From Maritimibacter sp. (GTDB lineage Bacteria; Pseudomonadota; Alphaproteobacteria; Rhodobacterales; Rhodobacteraceae), in contig CP051232.1 in the NCBI GenBank assembly GCA_017792445.1, positions 3,136,001 through 3,200,000 on the forward strand: 64,000 bases of DNA, in the 5' to 3' direction. Shown here piece by piece: positions 63,069 to 64,000 of the stretch (the stretch's first letter is position 1; every line of letters begins with the position of its first letter). Position numbers and translations under genes: made by a program. Under the pieces are notes generated by a model. That model made no database searches. It saw only the letters and a list, made by a program, of their open reading frames with translations, and was not told the origin of the DNA.

Positions 63069-64000
63069 TCAGGCGATCACGCCCCAGGCAAGGCCCGCCA
63101 ACAGGGCGCCGACCAGCGCGATGCCCAGATAGGCGGCGAAAACCCGAGGTTTCACCAGCGCCCAGACCGCCACCGCGGCGGGGATGCAGCTGACGCCACC
63201 GGCGATCACGAAGGACATCGCCGCGCCCTGCGCCATGCCCTGCGCCAGCAGCCCGTCGATCAGGCCCACGGCGGCGTAGCCGTTGAGATAGGCGGGCATC
63301 CCGACCAGCGCGGCCAGAACCACCGTGCCGATCCCGTCTCCGCCCAGCAGGTTGGCGATCATCTCGGCGGGGACGTAATGCAGCATCAGCGCCTCGATCA
63401 TGTAGGCCAGCAGCAGCCACTTGAAGAGGAACAGGGCGTTGTCCACCCACGACCGGCGGAAGGCGTCGCGGCGGTCGGCCTCGGACCAGAACTGCCACAC
63501 CGGCTTGCCCTGGAACGGCTTCTTCACGCCGCAGCAGCCGCCGATCTGCGGCTTTTCGCGCAGCGGATCGGTGAAGACCGGGCTTTTCGCCAGCGCCATC
63601 GTCACGAAGCCGCCCATCAGGCCCAGCGCCACGGCGGCGACGGTCTTGCCGATGGCGAATTCCAGCCCCAGCGTGCCCCAAGTGATGGTGAACATCGCGG
63701 GGTCCATCAGCGGCGAGGACAGCCAGAAGGCCATCACCGCCGACAGCGGCGCGCCCACCGCAAGCAGCGCCGCGATGAAGGGAATGACCTGGCACGAGCA
63801 GAACGGAGACAGACCGCCCAGCACCGCGGCCAGCACGATCATCCGCACCGGGCTGCCCTCGAACGCCTTCGCCAGCAGCGTTTCGGCCCCGGCGGCCTTG
63901 ACATAGGCGACCAGCGTGATCGCCACGATGATGAAGATGCCGGTCTCGGCGATGGCGCTTCCGGCGAAGGTCAGGGTCGGCGCCACCTGCGGCAGGTCGA
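63069..64000 (-). CDS. YraQ/ArsP-type permease (metal or arsenical efflux), 5' end outside window
   Basis: At least 305 residues of a membrane protein with about eight helices; the frame remains open to the window edge, so the start is unknown. The conserved metal-site-like motif is LSPFCSCQVIPF. A GGCCG motif lies in the long central loop (EKPQIGGCCGVKKPF), and there are two duplicated halves (GMPAYLNGYAAVGLIDGLLA, GGVSCIPAAVAVWALVKP). Relatives export trivalent arsenicals or other metals; specificity here is unproven. Confidence 0.82.
   Translation of the reverse strand, partial: DLPQVAPTLTFAGSAIAETGIFIIVAITLVAYVKAAGAETLLAKAFEGSPVRMIVLAAVLGGLSPFCSCQVIPFIAALLAVGAPLSAVMAFWLSSPLMDPAMFTITWGTLGLEFAIGKTVAAVALGLMGGFVTMALAKSPVFTDPLREKPQIGGCCGVKKPFQGKPVWQFWSEADRRDAFRRSWVDNALFLFKWLLLAYMIEALMLHYVPAEMIANLLGGDGIGTVVLAALVGMPAYLNGYAAVGLIDGLLAQGMAQGAAMSFVIAGGVSCIPAAVAVWALVKPRVFAAYLGIALVGALLAGLAWGVIA

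Overview
The window is a high-GC alphaproteobacterial chromosome segment, most likely from the Rhodobacteraceae (roseobacter/Paracoccus-type). The assignment rests on strong G/C third-position use, a GTTC-N7-GTTC SOS box before an mmcB gene, a tRNA-His without the extra G-1 and with A73, many TRAP transporters, and family-typical small genes. This is inference from content; no species can be named.

Layout. 1-3.8 kb: pobA (4-hydroxybenzoate to protocatechuate) with a divergent AraC regulator cut by the window edge, an SMP-30 lactonase and an AbrB-type membrane protein. 3.9-8.5 kb: three leftward capsule genes (KpsS-like, OPX lipoprotein, KpsC). 8.7-12.7 kb: riboflavin operon ribE-HIT-hypothetical-ribB-ribH-nusB. 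12.9-17.7 kb: membrane and housekeeping genes, a ClpP-like/coiled-coil membrane pair, a strongly structured gene-free stretch and SOS-controlled mmcB. 18.2-18.8 kb: tRNA-His with a 477-bp mini-insertion.

19-55 kb is an accessory catabolic region. It holds a QuiC1-type 3-dehydroshikimate dehydratase, an NAD-type quinate/shikimate dehydrogenase and a divergent type II dehydroquinase. Together these suggest quinate/shikimate breakdown to protocatechuate, the same product that pobA makes. Around them lie two TRAP systems with five solute receptors, several dehydrogenases, three GntR regulators and a TetR-esterase fusion. Three promoters at 23.2, 26.5 and 32.9 kb share a 17-bp palindrome and probably form one GntR regulon. 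At 45-55 kb a separate GntR-M20-ABC transporter-phosphotriesterase-DapA-oxidoreductase-DUF3830 cluster encodes an unidentified amine or opine-like catabolic route. It includes a 949-residue fusion of all three HcnABC-type subunits.

55-56.3 kb: a second mini-insertion (1,094 bp) at tRNA-Gln. 56.3-64 kb: BON-MscS channel, kdsA, capsule export genes (KpsE-like, KpsT), nhaA and a YraQ-type permease. The capsule export permease KpsM is absent from the window.

The strongest candidates for something undescribed are the two integrase-free, single-gene insertions bounded by duplicated tRNA 3' ends. After these come the TetR-esterase fusion with an internal ribosome binding site, the altered dehydroquinase active site, and the 45-55 kb catabolic cluster.
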